A stretch of 57,214 nucleotides of DNA from Saprospiraceae bacterium. GTDB lineage: Bacteria > Bacteroidota > Bacteroidia > Chitinophagales > Saprospiraceae. The stretch is taken from the NCBI GenBank assembly GCA_021299835.1, contig JAJTER010000018.1, positions 1 to 57,214 on the forward strand, in the 5' to 3' direction. Position numbers and translations under genes: made by a program. Shown in pieces: positions 17,339 to 25,823 of this stretch (within the stretch, counting starts at the first letter, position 1; each line of letters starts with the position of its first letter). The notes under the pieces were generated by a model that searched no databases, was not told the DNA's origin, and was given only the letters and a program-made list of their open reading frames with translations.

Positions 17339-18424
17339 TTATTTTTCTTCATCCTTAATAGGAATACTGCGCCACCAGGTTGCCAGTGAGGAGCCCGATA
17401 TATTCATCCAGGGTCCAAAAACGGCAGGAGCAAGCCCTACTGTTGCAATTTTATTCATTGTAAGTGCAATACCAGAAGCTAATCCTCCATTTTGCATACC
17501 CACCTCGATGGCAATAGTTCGACAATCACGTTGATTAAGACCAACTAATTTAGCACCTAAATACCCTAAGAAATAGCCTAATACATTATGAAGGATAGCA
17601 GCAAGAATGAGGGTAAAACCAATTTGAAGTAAGCCATCCCGGCCATTTGCAGTAATAACCGTTACAATTATCGCAATACCAGCCATAGAAATAATAGGCA
17701 TGGCGAGATCCAGCCATTTTGCCTTTCCATGAAAAAAATAATTAAATAATAAGCCGGCACCTATAGGTAAAATCACCATTTTGGCAATGTCCAGCATCAT
17801 TTTCCATAAATCAATCGGAATGTATTGACCAGCAAGTTGCTGCATCAGAAAAGGAGTGATAAATGGTGCTGCAATTGTAGCAATGGCTGTAAGCGTAACA
17901 GATAAAGGTACATTCGCATTGGCAATATAAGACATCACATTGGAAGCCAAACCACTGGGTGCGCAACCAATAAGAATAACACCAGCGGCAATTTCAGGTG
18001 GGAAATTAAATAATTTTGCCAGTCCAAATCCGAGAAAAGGCATAATGGTAAATTGACAAACGAGTCCTACCAATACGGCCTTTGGCATTTTGAGAACACC
18101 TAAAAAATCTTGCATCGACATGGTGGTTCCCATGCCAAACATAATTATTTGCAACAAGGGAATGATGAGTACTTTAGGTTTGAAAGTACCTACCTGAACA
18201 AAATTGCCTGGGTAAAACATGGCCAGAGAAACAGCACTAAAAATAAGCACCGTAAAGGTAAATCCTTTTAAAAATGGGTGTAATCGAATACCTAAGGAAA
18301 GTAAAAAGAAGGCCAGACTTAAAGGAATTCCAGCCTCACTTCCATTTCCAGACATGGCTAAAATGGCTACGCCAACGAATAAAAGGCAAGACAAAATCAA
18401 AGAAATTTGAAAAAGTTTTTTCAT
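17339..18424 (-). CDS. Bile acid:sodium symporter (BASS) family transporter
   Basis: The protein has about nine hydrophobic segments and BASS family motifs: GTTMSMQDFLGVL, the crossover-type GCAPSGLASNVMSYIANANV and AIEVGMQNGGLASGIALTM. Family members move bile acids, pyruvate or other organic anions with sodium. The ATG at 18424 is chosen because it gives a normal transmembrane start (MKKLFQISLILSC); the ATG at 18484 would add 20 unusual residues and lie close to a putative promoter. It lies 19 bp ahead of the RidA gene. It probably imports a carboxylate product of the exported enzymes encoded around it. Confidence 0.88.
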   Translation of the reverse strand: MKKLFQISLILSCLLFVGVAILAMSGNGSEAGIPLSLAFFLLSLGIRLHPFLKGFTFTVLIFSAVSLAMFYPGNFVQVGTFKPKVLIIPLLQIIMFGMGTTMSMQDFLGVLKMPKAVLVGLVCQFTIMPFLGFGLAKLFNFPPEIAAGVILIGCAPSGLASNVMSYIANANVPLSVTLTAIATIAAPFITPFLMQQLAGQYIPIDLWKMMLDIAKMVILPIGAGLLFNYFFHGKAKWLDLAMPIISMAGIAIIVTVITANGRDGLLQIGFTLILAAILHNVLGYFLGYLGAKLVGLNQRDCRTIAIEVGMQNGGLASGIALTMNKIATVGLAPAVFGPWMNISGSSLATWWRSIPIKDEEK

Positions 18425-18493
18425 GTTAATTATGGTTAACTGTTGAAGGCATAATAATTTGCCAAATTCTGGCCTTTTGACCATATTCTACTA

Positions 18494-18501
18494 CAAAAAT
18501 A
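18494..18501 (-). promoter_or_regulatory. Candidate -7 element (TATTTTTG) for the symporter operon
   Basis: Read on the minus strand, TATTTTTG matches TAnnTTTG. It lies in the 214-bp gap between the amidohydrolase and the symporter start at 18424. It would give the symporter-RidA-lyase-RidA-AGE genes their own transcript. No clear -33 element is seen. Confidence 0.35.
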
Positions 18502-18638
18502 TGATTATCAATGGCCGTAGATTTTTTAGGGTGAAAATTAGTAGTTGAAAATAATACTGATTTAAAGAAAAATCTTTATTCAAAGGACTTTTGCGTAAGG
18601 AAAACAAGAAAAAGGGGACACCATGTCATTATTGCTGA

Positions 18639-19889
18639 CTATTTTTCCCATACAGGTTTTGAAACGCCATTCAAATCCCACACCGTTTTTCCATCCCTTA
18701 GGGTCAGTTCACAAACCAATTTTTTATTACCAATAACCTTCCAACCCATTACATCGGTGTATCCAAAAGTACCATTTTCCAATTTCAGCACTGCAACATC
18801 TGCTCCAGCACCTACCGTTAAATGTCCTAAGGCAGGCCGGTTGATTACCTGAGCAGGTTTCCATGTGGAAGCTTCAATGACTTCGTCCAGCGTTAGTCCT
18901 ACATTCAGCAATTTGGACATCACATTCAACTGGTCTTTCATGCCTCCATTCATACTACCTGTATGTAAATCGGTACTTATAGTATTTGGTTTGAAACCTT
19001 GTTCAATCGCTGGAATTGCCTGATCCCAAAGGAAACTACCTCCACCATGACCCACATCAAAAACAATCCCTTTTTTCTGAGCTGGAAGGACAAAAGGTTT
19101 TAATTTCCTTTTTTCATCCACCAAAGGAATTCTTCCTTTAACTTTAGCATAACAATGGGTAAAAATATCTCCAGGCCTTAATTTTTCATTAAATAAAGTT
19201 TCTAAAGAAAGTTCTGGTTCCACCCCTCCAAAATCGATCATCACCGGAATATTTGCCAATTTACCCGCCTGGACTGCCTGGTCAACAGGTGTCCATTCAG
19301 GGCCTGCATAATGTGCCACTTTAACTCCTACAATAAAATCGGGAAATGCAAGGGCCTCCATCGCTGTAAGTCTGGCATCCATATCGAGCAAATTTTGTTC
19401 GATTGGACCGCCTTTCATCCCCGTACCAACAATGTTCAAAAAGGAAAGAACCCGGGTTTGGGAAGTTTCAATGGTTTGCTTTTTAAATGTTTTAAAATTT
19501 CTCCAACCAGAACCGCCCACATCAACGACCGTGGTAACACCTGACCTGAAGGTATAACCATCAGGAGCGAGGGCACTCGAACCATTACTTAAATAAGCAT
19601 CTGGTTCTGTTCCATAAAAATGATGCCCGTGCATATCAATAATGCCAGGGACCACATATAATCCAGTCACATCAACCACTTGAAAAACATTCTTTGTGGA
19701 TAAATTTGGGCCTACCTGAACGATAATGCCATCATCAATAGCCACATCCAACCTTTGGTTTATCTTATTTTTTGGATCAATGACGGTTCCCCCTTTCAAC
19801 ATGAGGTCAATCTCCTGTGAAAATGTGGGAAAAGACCCTAAAGTAAGAAAGAGAAATAAAACACAAGTTTTTTTTGATAACGCTGTCAT
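18639..19889 (-). CDS. Exported amidohydrolase/deacetylase-family metallohydrolase (EF_0837 type)
   Basis: An amidohydrolase-superfamily protein (416 aa) with a cleavable signal peptide (residues 1-25, ending FPTFSQ), so periplasmic. Metal ligands are visible: HGHH after VVPGIIDM near residue 86, a candidate carboxylated Lys in IVGVKVAHYAGPEW, histidines in FTHCYAK and DVGHGGG, and the catalytic Asp in TISTDLHTGS. The EF_0837-like family is described as putative deacetylases; physiological substrates are unsettled, and homologues often lie beside SelA-like genes as here. Deacylation of an N- or O-acylated substrate ahead of the PLP lyase is a reasonable inference. It is six bases downstream of the SMP-30 gene. 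Confidence 0.87.
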   Translation of the reverse strand: MTALSKKTCVLFLFLTLGSFPTFSQEIDLMLKGGTVIDPKNKINQRLDVAIDDGIIVQVGPNLSTKNVFQVVDVTGLYVVPGIIDMHGHHFYGTEPDAYLSNGSSALAPDGYTFRSGVTTVVDVGGSGWRNFKTFKKQTIETSQTRVLSFLNIVGTGMKGGPIEQNLLDMDARLTAMEALAFPDFIVGVKVAHYAGPEWTPVDQAVQAGKLANIPVMIDFGGVEPELSLETLFNEKLRPGDIFTHCYAKVKGRIPLVDEKRKLKPFVLPAQKKGIVFDVGHGGGSFLWDQAIPAIEQGFKPNTISTDLHTGSMNGGMKDQLNVMSKLLNVGLTLDEVIEASTWKPAQVINRPALGHLTVGAGADVAVLKLENGTFGYTDVMGWKVIGNKKLVCELTLRDGKTVWDLNGVSKPVWEK

Positions 19890-19894
19890 ATTTT

Positions 19895-20809
19895 TTAATT
19901 TTTTTGAAACCTAAACCAGTCTTGCCCGCAAAAAGGTACCAGGAATGACTCCAACATACCTCTATCTTGTAAGGTAACATAAGCGCATTTTCCGTACTTA
20001 CCCCCAAAGGTGATATTAGAGGGTTTACTTCCCTTCAATTGGATTTCTTTAACTATTTTTCCCAAACCATTTAAACAAACTACGGTACCCTTCCCATATC
20101 TTGTAACATATAGATTACCCTTTCTATCGCAGCGCATGCCGTCCAGTCCAAAATCAGAAAATTCATGAAACAATCTTTTGTCAGAAATGAACCCCTCTTT
20201 ATCTATATTATACTTCCAAATTTTCCTTTGGACACTCTCATTCACAAAAAGATACTTTCCATCCGGGCTAACTTCAATACCATTGGTAGTTCCCATATTT
20301 TTTTCAAGACAGAAAGTGGCTCCATCCGACCTGATAAGCCATAATTGTCCAGTACTCATTTTCCAATTCGGATCAGAAGCGTAAAGGAATCCATTGGGAT
20401 GAAATGCCAGATCATTGGGTTGATTCATATCCTTATTATGAGCAAAAACCTGAATTTTTTTATTTAAAATATTAACTTTCAATATGTTATGACCAACATA
20501 ATCTGCAACTAATAAATCCCCATCGGGATGAACCCGAATACCATTTCCAACACTACCTTGCGGTAATTGAATCAACTCATTTACCTTATGTTCGGGTGAA
20601 AGCACACCAATAGTACCCTCTTTCTGGAAATTAACCAGATAAATATTACCATTTTCATGAAAGGAAGGTCCTTCTATGCCAGAGGTAAATAAACCTTCTG
20701 CGACAACATCCTCCCGTTGAAATAAGGTAGTATTATCCTTAAAAGTCTTACAGCTCGCCAAATTAAATAGGCATCCCCAAAAAAGTAAGTGCGATAAAAT
20801 TCGAAACAT
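19895..20809 (-). CDS. SMP-30/gluconolactonase-like lipoprotein
   Basis: A six-bladed beta-propeller of the SMP-30/gluconolactonase/LRE type (304 aa), which hydrolyses aldono-lactones with a bound divalent metal. Visible motifs are GIEGPSFHENGNIYLVNF (metal-binding Glu), NGIRVHPDGDLLVADYVG, QPNDLAFHPNGFLYASDP and GLDGMRCDRKGNLYVTRYG. The N-terminus ends in LASC (Cys20), a lipobox, so the protein is membrane-anchored outside the cytoplasm. It is the first gene of the minus-strand catabolic cluster. A lactonase beside a deacetylase and an ammonia-lyase suggests breakdown of an oxidised amino sugar. Confidence 0.88.
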   Translation of the reverse strand: MFRILSHLLFWGCLFNLASCKTFKDNTTLFQREDVVAEGLFTSGIEGPSFHENGNIYLVNFQKEGTIGVLSPEHKVNELIQLPQGSVGNGIRVHPDGDLLVADYVGHNILKVNILNKKIQVFAHNKDMNQPNDLAFHPNGFLYASDPNWKMSTGQLWLIRSDGATFCLEKNMGTTNGIEVSPDGKYLFVNESVQRKIWKYNIDKEGFISDKRLFHEFSDFGLDGMRCDRKGNLYVTRYGKGTVVCLNGLGKIVKEIQLKGSKPSNITFGGKYGKCAYVTLQDRGMLESFLVPFCGQDWFRFQKN

Positions 20810-20954
20810 ATCAAGGCTTTAGAAAAAGGAATAGATGGTAAATTAAGGATTATTTTTTTATTTGGACAGTATTCCATAAAATAAAAATGGGTTAAACCCT
20901 TCTCCTTCAAAATTAGATTCATTTATCAGAAGTTTAGTCCAACTTGCGTGAAAA

Positions 20955-22034
20955 ATGCCCATGTTCATTTCCTTGCTTTTTTGGGGATTTTATGCCCACC
21001 GATTATTAAATAATCTGGCTATTTATGCTTTACCTACACCCATGATTTCCTTTTACCAAATGGAGGAAGCTTACATTATGGAACATGCGGTTGATCCGGA
21101 TAAACGACGCTACGCCTCTCCATTTGAAGCCGCGCGTCACTACATTGATTTTGAAAAATATGGCTCTTCCCCTTATGATTCCTTACCCGAAAAATATACC
21201 GACGCCATTTTTAAATATCACACTTTATATCTGATTCAAAATACGGATACCATTCATTTTAAAAAGGAGGATCTGGAAATATCGGGATACAAGCAAATTT
21301 TTAAAAAATACATAGCGCCTAAACTGCCCGACGGGGAGTGGGAAATGCCAAGGGATAGTTTATTTCAACTTTTAGCAGAAGGGAAAGAAAAAACCGGAGA
21401 ATTCGTCTTTAAAGACCAATTAAATGGGCACGGAATTTTACCATGGCACCTGATGCGTATGCAAAGGAGGCTTACTGAGGCATTTATAAAAATGGATAAG
21501 CCACGTATTTTACAGCTTTCTGCTGAAATAGGACATTATATCGGCGATGCGCACGTTCCTTTGCACACCACCCAAAATTATAATGGACAACTCTCTGACC
21601 AAATTGGAATCCATGCTCTTTGGGAAAGTCATATTCCAGAATACTTCGCAGAATCAACCTATCAACTCTGGACAGGAAAAGCTATATATTGGGCTGATCC
21701 GGCGACTGTATTTTGGGAAATATGCAAAGAAAGCCAGCGAATGGTTGCGGATGTTTTGCTACTGGAAAAACAAGTTCGGGATACATTTCCAACAGACAAA
21801 CAGTGGTGTTATGTTATTCAGGGAAAGGGAACTATTAAAAAACCCTGTATAGATTTTTCTAAAGCTTATCAACAGGCCATGGATGGAATGGTCGAAAAAC
21901 AAATGAAAAAAACAATTCAAGCCATTAGCAGCAGTTGGTACACCGCCTGGGTTGACGCAGGGCAACCAAACCTAAACAAACCGAATACAAAGCCAATAAA
22001 GAAGAGTTTAAAACCGAAACAAAATAAAGTCTAG
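20955..22034 (+). CDS. Zinc-dependent phospholipase C / S1-P1 nuclease-like protein
   Basis: The fold is that of zinc-dependent phospholipase C and S1/P1 nuclease, with a trinuclear zinc site. Ligand motifs are WGFYAHR (residues 10-16), the HYIGDAHVPLH box with QNYNG near residue 195 and HALWESH near residue 220. In homologues the Trp is the first mature residue after a full signal peptide. Here only nine residues precede it, and a stop codon lies immediately upstream in frame, so the leader is abnormally short. The tail is lysine-rich. It is divergent from SMP-30. The activity is likely phosphodiesterase; the substrate is unknown. Confidence 0.8.
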   Translation: MPMFISLLFWGFYAHRLLNNLAIYALPTPMISFYQMEEAYIMEHAVDPDKRRYASPFEAARHYIDFEKYGSSPYDSLPEKYTDAIFKYHTLYLIQNTDTIHFKKEDLEISGYKQIFKKYIAPKLPDGEWEMPRDSLFQLLAEGKEKTGEFVFKDQLNGHGILPWHLMRMQRRLTEAFIKMDKPRILQLSAEIGHYIGDAHVPLHTTQNYNGQLSDQIGIHALWESHIPEYFAESTYQLWTGKAIYWADPATVFWEICKESQRMVADVLLLEKQVRDTFPTDKQWCYVIQGKGTIKKPCIDFSKAYQQAMDGMVEKQMKKTIQAISSSWYTAWVDAGQPNLNKPNTKPIKKSLKPKQNKV

Positions 22035-22067
22035 TTTCGTTATATTTTGCTAACACCAAAAAGTAAC

Positions 22068-22790
22068 ATGAAAAAACTAATCTTTCATCAGGCTAACACA
22101 AGAGGAGAAGCGAATCATGGCTGGCTTAAAAGTTTTCATTCCTTCAGCTTTGCAAATTATTATAATCCGGAAAGAATGAATTTTGGGGTATTACGCGTTT
22201 TAAATGATGATACCGTTTCTGGTGGAATGGGATTCGGAAAACACCCACATGATAATATGGAAATAATAAGCATTCCATTAGAGGGTGATTTGGAGCATCA
22301 GGACAGTATGAACAATACTACGATAATAAGGAAAGGTGATATACAGGTAATGAGCGCTGGAACAGGTGTTTACCATAGTGAATATAATAAAAATAAAGAT
22401 GAAACGGTAAAATTCCTACAAATATGGGTTTTTCCAAATAAGAAAAACGTAACGCCCCGGTATGACCAGATTAGCTTGAATATAGAGGAAAGAAAAAATA
22501 AGTTACAACAGATTCTTTCGCCTAATGCGGAGGATGAGGGCGTTTGGATTCATCAAGACGCCTGGTTTCATCTTGGTAATTTTGATAAAGGGCAAAATGT
22601 CCATTATCAAATAAAAAAAGAAGGCAACGGTCTTTATGCTTTTATACTAAAAGGTTCATTTGTCATTGACGAACAAGAAATGGACCTTCGTGATGGGCTA
22701 GGTATTACTGGAACAAATCAAATTGATATTATAGCCAGAGAAAATGATGCAGAAATACTACTTATGGAAGTACCGATGAACCTACATTAA
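22068..22790 (+). CDS. Pirin family protein
   Basis: A bicupin pirin (241 aa from this start). The N-terminal cupin keeps the metal ligands: GFGKHPHDNMEII (HxH) and GVYHSEYN (His and Glu). Bacterial pirins include quercetin 2,3-dioxygenases and metabolic regulators; physiological substrates vary. The ATG at 22068 starts MKKLIFHQANTRG, the usual family N-terminus; the ATG at 22047 would add seven residues. Its stop codon overlaps that of the convergent proline dehydrogenase gene. Confidence 0.9.
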   Translation: MKKLIFHQANTRGEANHGWLKSFHSFSFANYYNPERMNFGVLRVLNDDTVSGGMGFGKHPHDNMEIISIPLEGDLEHQDSMNNTTIIRKGDIQVMSAGTGVYHSEYNKNKDETVKFLQIWVFPNKKNVTPRYDQISLNIEERKNKLQQILSPNAEDEGVWIHQDAWFHLGNFDKGQNVHYQIKKEGNGLYAFILKGSFVIDEQEMDLRDGLGITGTNQIDIIARENDAEILLMEVPMNLH

Positions 22791-23974
22791 AGTAATTTCC
22801 GACGTACCATTTCTGCTTTGACAAGACCCAATTCCCTGGACATATCTCCAGTAACACTACTATTTTCCTCAGCACGGCGAATCAAGTAAGGAATTACCTC
22901 TTTAATCTGACCATAAACCACGTATTTCCCAACATTCAAACCTGCATTGGCCAGATTGAACGTAAGGATGTCACTCATTCCCATTAATTGGCAGAAATAT
23001 AAGTTGTGGTGATTGAACGGAATGGATTTTTTAGCCATTTCGTCGACTTGAATAGACACGCTATGGACATTATGGGAAGCATTCATAGAAGCCATTTCCT
23101 GATAATGGTCCAGGCAGAACTGAATACCATCATTGAAAGACTGATCAGTATAATCTTTGGAAGTATGAATGGGTGATTCATAATGTAAATCTTCCGCTCT
23201 TTTATTTTCCTTTTCCATGTAAGCACCTCTAACTAATTTAGCACCGAGGATAAACTTTTTTTCTTTTGAAAAATGAAAACTTTCCTTTAGAAAAGAGAGA
23301 CGATCTTTCCTGTACATTTGGAAAGTATTATAAATAATTGCCTTTGTTCCGTTATATTTTTCCATCATTGCATTGGCCAGGTCATCGATAGGTTGTTGCA
23401 TCCAGGATTCTTCTGCATCGATTAAAATGGAAACATTTTTCTCTGCAGCTAAGGCACATAAACTATCTACGCGATCTTTGAATCTGTCGAAGGCTGTTTT
23501 TGCTTCTTCCGACAATATTGTTCCTAATGCGATATCTTCTAAAATTTCTTGTTTAACAAGGCCAGTTAACTTGATACTAACGAAAGGATTGAAACCTGAG
23601 CTTTGAGCAAAATCAATGGCTCTTTTAGCTTCCTGTAAGGTAAAATCGAATTCCTCCTCCGAACTTTTACCTTCTGCGCCATAATCGAGGACAGAAAAGA
23701 TTTGTTGTTTGCCCAATCTTTCAATGACGGGTAAACTTTCTTTGAGAGAAGTTCCCCCACAGAATTGTTTAAAAATAGTCTGTTTAATAATGTCTCCTAC
23801 AAAAGGGAAAGACCAATGAAGCGCAAACATACCTATTTTAGAACCTATATTTACGAGGAAAGGTGCATTCATACCTTTGAAGAGCCAATAACTCTGCTTC
23901 AACTCTGCATTATTCTTATCGCGGAAAGCGATAGAAATGTCCTTAAAGTCGGGAATAAAAACCTTATTTTCCAT
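22787..23974 (-). CDS. Proline dehydrogenase
   Basis: A monofunctional FAD-dependent proline dehydrogenase that oxidises proline to delta-1-pyrroline-5-carboxylate, feeding electrons to quinones. The TIM-barrel signature KLVRGAYMEKENKRAE is near residue 265, and VSILIDAEESWMQ near residue 180 contains flavin-contacting positions. The start at 23974 (MENKVFIPDF) is chosen because it begins one base after the aroE stop; the longer reading from 24040 overlaps aroE and adds an unrelated Cys- and His-rich stretch. The length of 395 aa is normal for Bacteroidota PutA-like monofunctional enzymes. No P5C dehydrogenase gene is in the window. Confidence 0.92.
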   Translation of the reverse strand: MENKVFIPDFKDISIAFRDKNNAELKQSYWLFKGMNAPFLVNIGSKIGMFALHWSFPFVGDIIKQTIFKQFCGGTSLKESLPVIERLGKQQIFSVLDYGAEGKSSEEEFDFTLQEAKRAIDFAQSSGFNPFVSIKLTGLVKQEILEDIALGTILSEEAKTAFDRFKDRVDSLCALAAEKNVSILIDAEESWMQQPIDDLANAMMEKYNGTKAIIYNTFQMYRKDRLSFLKESFHFSKEKKFILGAKLVRGAYMEKENKRAEDLHYESPIHTSKDYTDQSFNDGIQFCLDHYQEMASMNASHNVHSVSIQVDEMAKKSIPFNHHNLYFCQLMGMSDILTFNLANAGLNVGKYVVYGQIKEVIPYLIRRAEENSSVTGDMSRELGLVKAEMVRRKLL

Positions 23975-23975
23975 A

Positions 23976-24776
23976 TTAAAGATCTGATGTCCAAATATCC
24001 CATGATTTAATAGCTTGAAGCACAAGCATTTCATGTCCATTGCAAGTTTTCGCTCCTCTAGCCTTACCTTGTTTTAGGAACAGCGTTTCCTCTGGATTAT
24101 AAATAAGGTCGTATAAAAAGTGTCTTGGAGTCAACAAAGAATAAGGAATAGCAGGAGATTCATCAACATGGGGCGACATTCCGAGCGGTGTAGTTTGAAT
24201 AATCAATCTATTCAAATTCATGATATCAGGTGTCAGATCATCATAAGTAATGCCATCAGGAGTAGGGGTTCTGGAAACAAGTGTTGGGAGAATACCCATT
24301 TTAGGCAACTGATAGAGAACAGCTTTGGCCGCACCTCCATTTCCCAAAACCAATGCATTATTTATCATAGATGCATCTTTATGCTGAAGGAATTTGTTCA
24401 AAGACCCTCCAAAACCAAATACATCAGAATTATAACCCACCAGACCCATCTGGGTACGTTTTATTACATTTACCGCACCTACAGCAGCAGCTTCCTCATT
24501 TAAATCATCCAAATAAGGAATGACTGCCTTTTTATAAGGAATGGTTACATTAACCCCAAGGAGATTGGGATACATGCTAAACAATTCAGGAAGAAGAGAA
24601 ATATCAGGAATAGGAAAAACGTCATAATAGAAGTCCTGAATATTTTCCTTATCAAATTTATCGGCAAAAAACTGTTTTGAGAAAGAATGAGATAAAGGAA
24701 ATCCAATTAAGCCCAAGCCTTTTTTACCCACAGGTTCTTTTTCAAAAGGCAACCATGATACGTTAGTAGTCATCAA
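23976..24776 (-). CDS. aroE: Shikimate dehydrogenase
   Basis: Reduces 3-dehydroshikimate to shikimate with NADPH in chorismate synthesis. The substrate site is visible in GLIGFPLSHSFSKQFF (Ser-x-Ser) and GVNVTIPYKKAVIPYLD (catalytic Lys). The cofactor loop reads VLGNGGAAKAVLYQL rather than the more common GAGGAS form. The C-terminal Gln region is NGHEMLVLQAI. The length of 266 is normal. It lies between the DUF368 gene (6 bp) and the proline dehydrogenase gene (1 bp), so the three are probably co-transcribed. Confidence 0.93.
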   Translation of the reverse strand: MMTTNVSWLPFEKEPVGKKGLGLIGFPLSHSFSKQFFADKFDKENIQDFYYDVFPIPDISLLPELFSMYPNLLGVNVTIPYKKAVIPYLDDLNEEAAAVGAVNVIKRTQMGLVGYNSDVFGFGGSLNKFLQHKDASMINNALVLGNGGAAKAVLYQLPKMGILPTLVSRTPTPDGITYDDLTPDIMNLNRLIIQTTPLGMSPHVDESPAIPYSLLTPRHFLYDLIYNPEETLFLKQGKARGAKTCNGHEMLVLQAIKSWDIWTSDL

Positions 24777-24782
24777 GTTAAA

Positions 24783-25733
24783 TTATTTTTGAACACGTTT
24801 CAATTCTAATCTATCGAAAATGAACATGAGGGAAGCCCCCAAAACCATTAAAAAAACGGCCATTAAAAGTTGTGGATTTTCAATTCCTATATGGAATGGA
24901 GAAACACTTTTTTCTAACAAAGCCACTTCCTCCCCCTCGGAATTAGTTCTCCACGAAACTATAATTTTCCAAGGCCACACTTTGTTCAGTGAACCAAGCA
25001 TAAATCCTGTTAAAAGGGCCAGTGTTTGATTTGGATAAAATTTAAATAACCAGGAAAGAAACCTTGAAAAAGTAGCTAATCCCAATAAGCAACCTAGTCC
25101 AAAAACAAAGACTATTAATAAATAACCTGTATTGAAATCAATCAAAAGATTTTTGACTGACCCGACTACAAAGGCATACATACCAAGTAAAAGTAAAATA
25201 AAGGAGCCAGAAATTCCGGGTAATAGCAAAGCAGAAATAGCTATGGTACCTGAAATAAACACAAACCAAAGCGCTTCATTTCCATTTGTTGGGGATACCA
25301 CGGTATATAAATAAGCAATGACTGTTCCAAAAACAAAAAGTCCGATGGTTGTTAGATTCCATGCAGGAATTTGTTTGGCAATAAACCAGGTAGAAGCAAT
25401 GATGAGACCAAAGAAGAAAGACCAAAGAGGAATAGGATGATTTTCCATCAGATGGGTTATAACAAATACCCCAAGAATGAGCCCTCCAGCCATACCTATA
25501 AGAAGGTACAACATGAAATCCCCATCAACCTTTTCCCAAAGCCCTTTCCAGCCGTCCTTTTTAAACGCTGTGATAGGTTCAAAACTCAAAATAGCTTTAA
25601 TGGCATCCAATAATTGGGTATAGATACCTGAAATAAAGGCAATAGTTCCGCCTGAAACTCCGGGAATAACCTCTGCTATTCCCATGGCGAAACCCCTTAA
25701 TATTAGACCAGTTTTAGATATTTTTGAATTCAT
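24783..25733 (-). CDS. DUF368 family polyprenyl-phosphate translocase (PopT type)
   Basis: A polytopic membrane protein (316 aa) with the DUF368 signature GIAEVIPGVSGGTIAFISGI at the N-terminus and a second internal repeat LLPGISGSFILLLLGMYAFV. DUF368 proteins (PopT) recycle undecaprenyl phosphate across the inner membrane, returning the lipid carrier for cell-wall and surface-polymer synthesis. About eight to nine transmembrane helices can be drawn, with a periplasmic-type insert near residue 265. It is first in the run DUF368-aroE-proline dehydrogenase; the genes share no obvious pathway. Confidence 0.88.
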   Translation of the reverse strand: MNSKISKTGLILRGFAMGIAEVIPGVSGGTIAFISGIYTQLLDAIKAILSFEPITAFKKDGWKGLWEKVDGDFMLYLLIGMAGGLILGVFVITHLMENHPIPLWSFFFGLIIASTWFIAKQIPAWNLTTIGLFVFGTVIAYLYTVVSPTNGNEALWFVFISGTIAISALLLPGISGSFILLLLGMYAFVVGSVKNLLIDFNTGYLLIVFVFGLGCLLGLATFSRFLSWLFKFYPNQTLALLTGFMLGSLNKVWPWKIIVSWRTNSEGEEVALLEKSVSPFHIGIENPQLLMAVFLMVLGASLMFIFDRLELKRVQK

Positions 25734-25760
25734 GGCGCAAAGTTAATAAATTGAATAATA

Positions 25761-25800
25761 AAAAAAAGGAGGCAGAACGAAAATCGTAATTCTGCCTCCT
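25761..25800 (-). terminator. Rho-independent terminator of the T9SS/TonB receptor operon
   Basis: AGGAGGCAGAA (25767-25777) pairs perfectly with TTCTGCCTCCT (25790-25800). On the minus strand the 11-bp stem is followed by a run of seven Ts. It sits 24 bp past the receptor stop and is a textbook intrinsic terminator. Confidence 0.88.
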
Positions 25801-25823
25801 TATAGAACACAAGGGAGAAATAA

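Noticed and set aside
24120-24503. 127-codon plus-strand frame opposite aroE
   Set aside because: Antisense of a conserved gene; composition is not protein-like.
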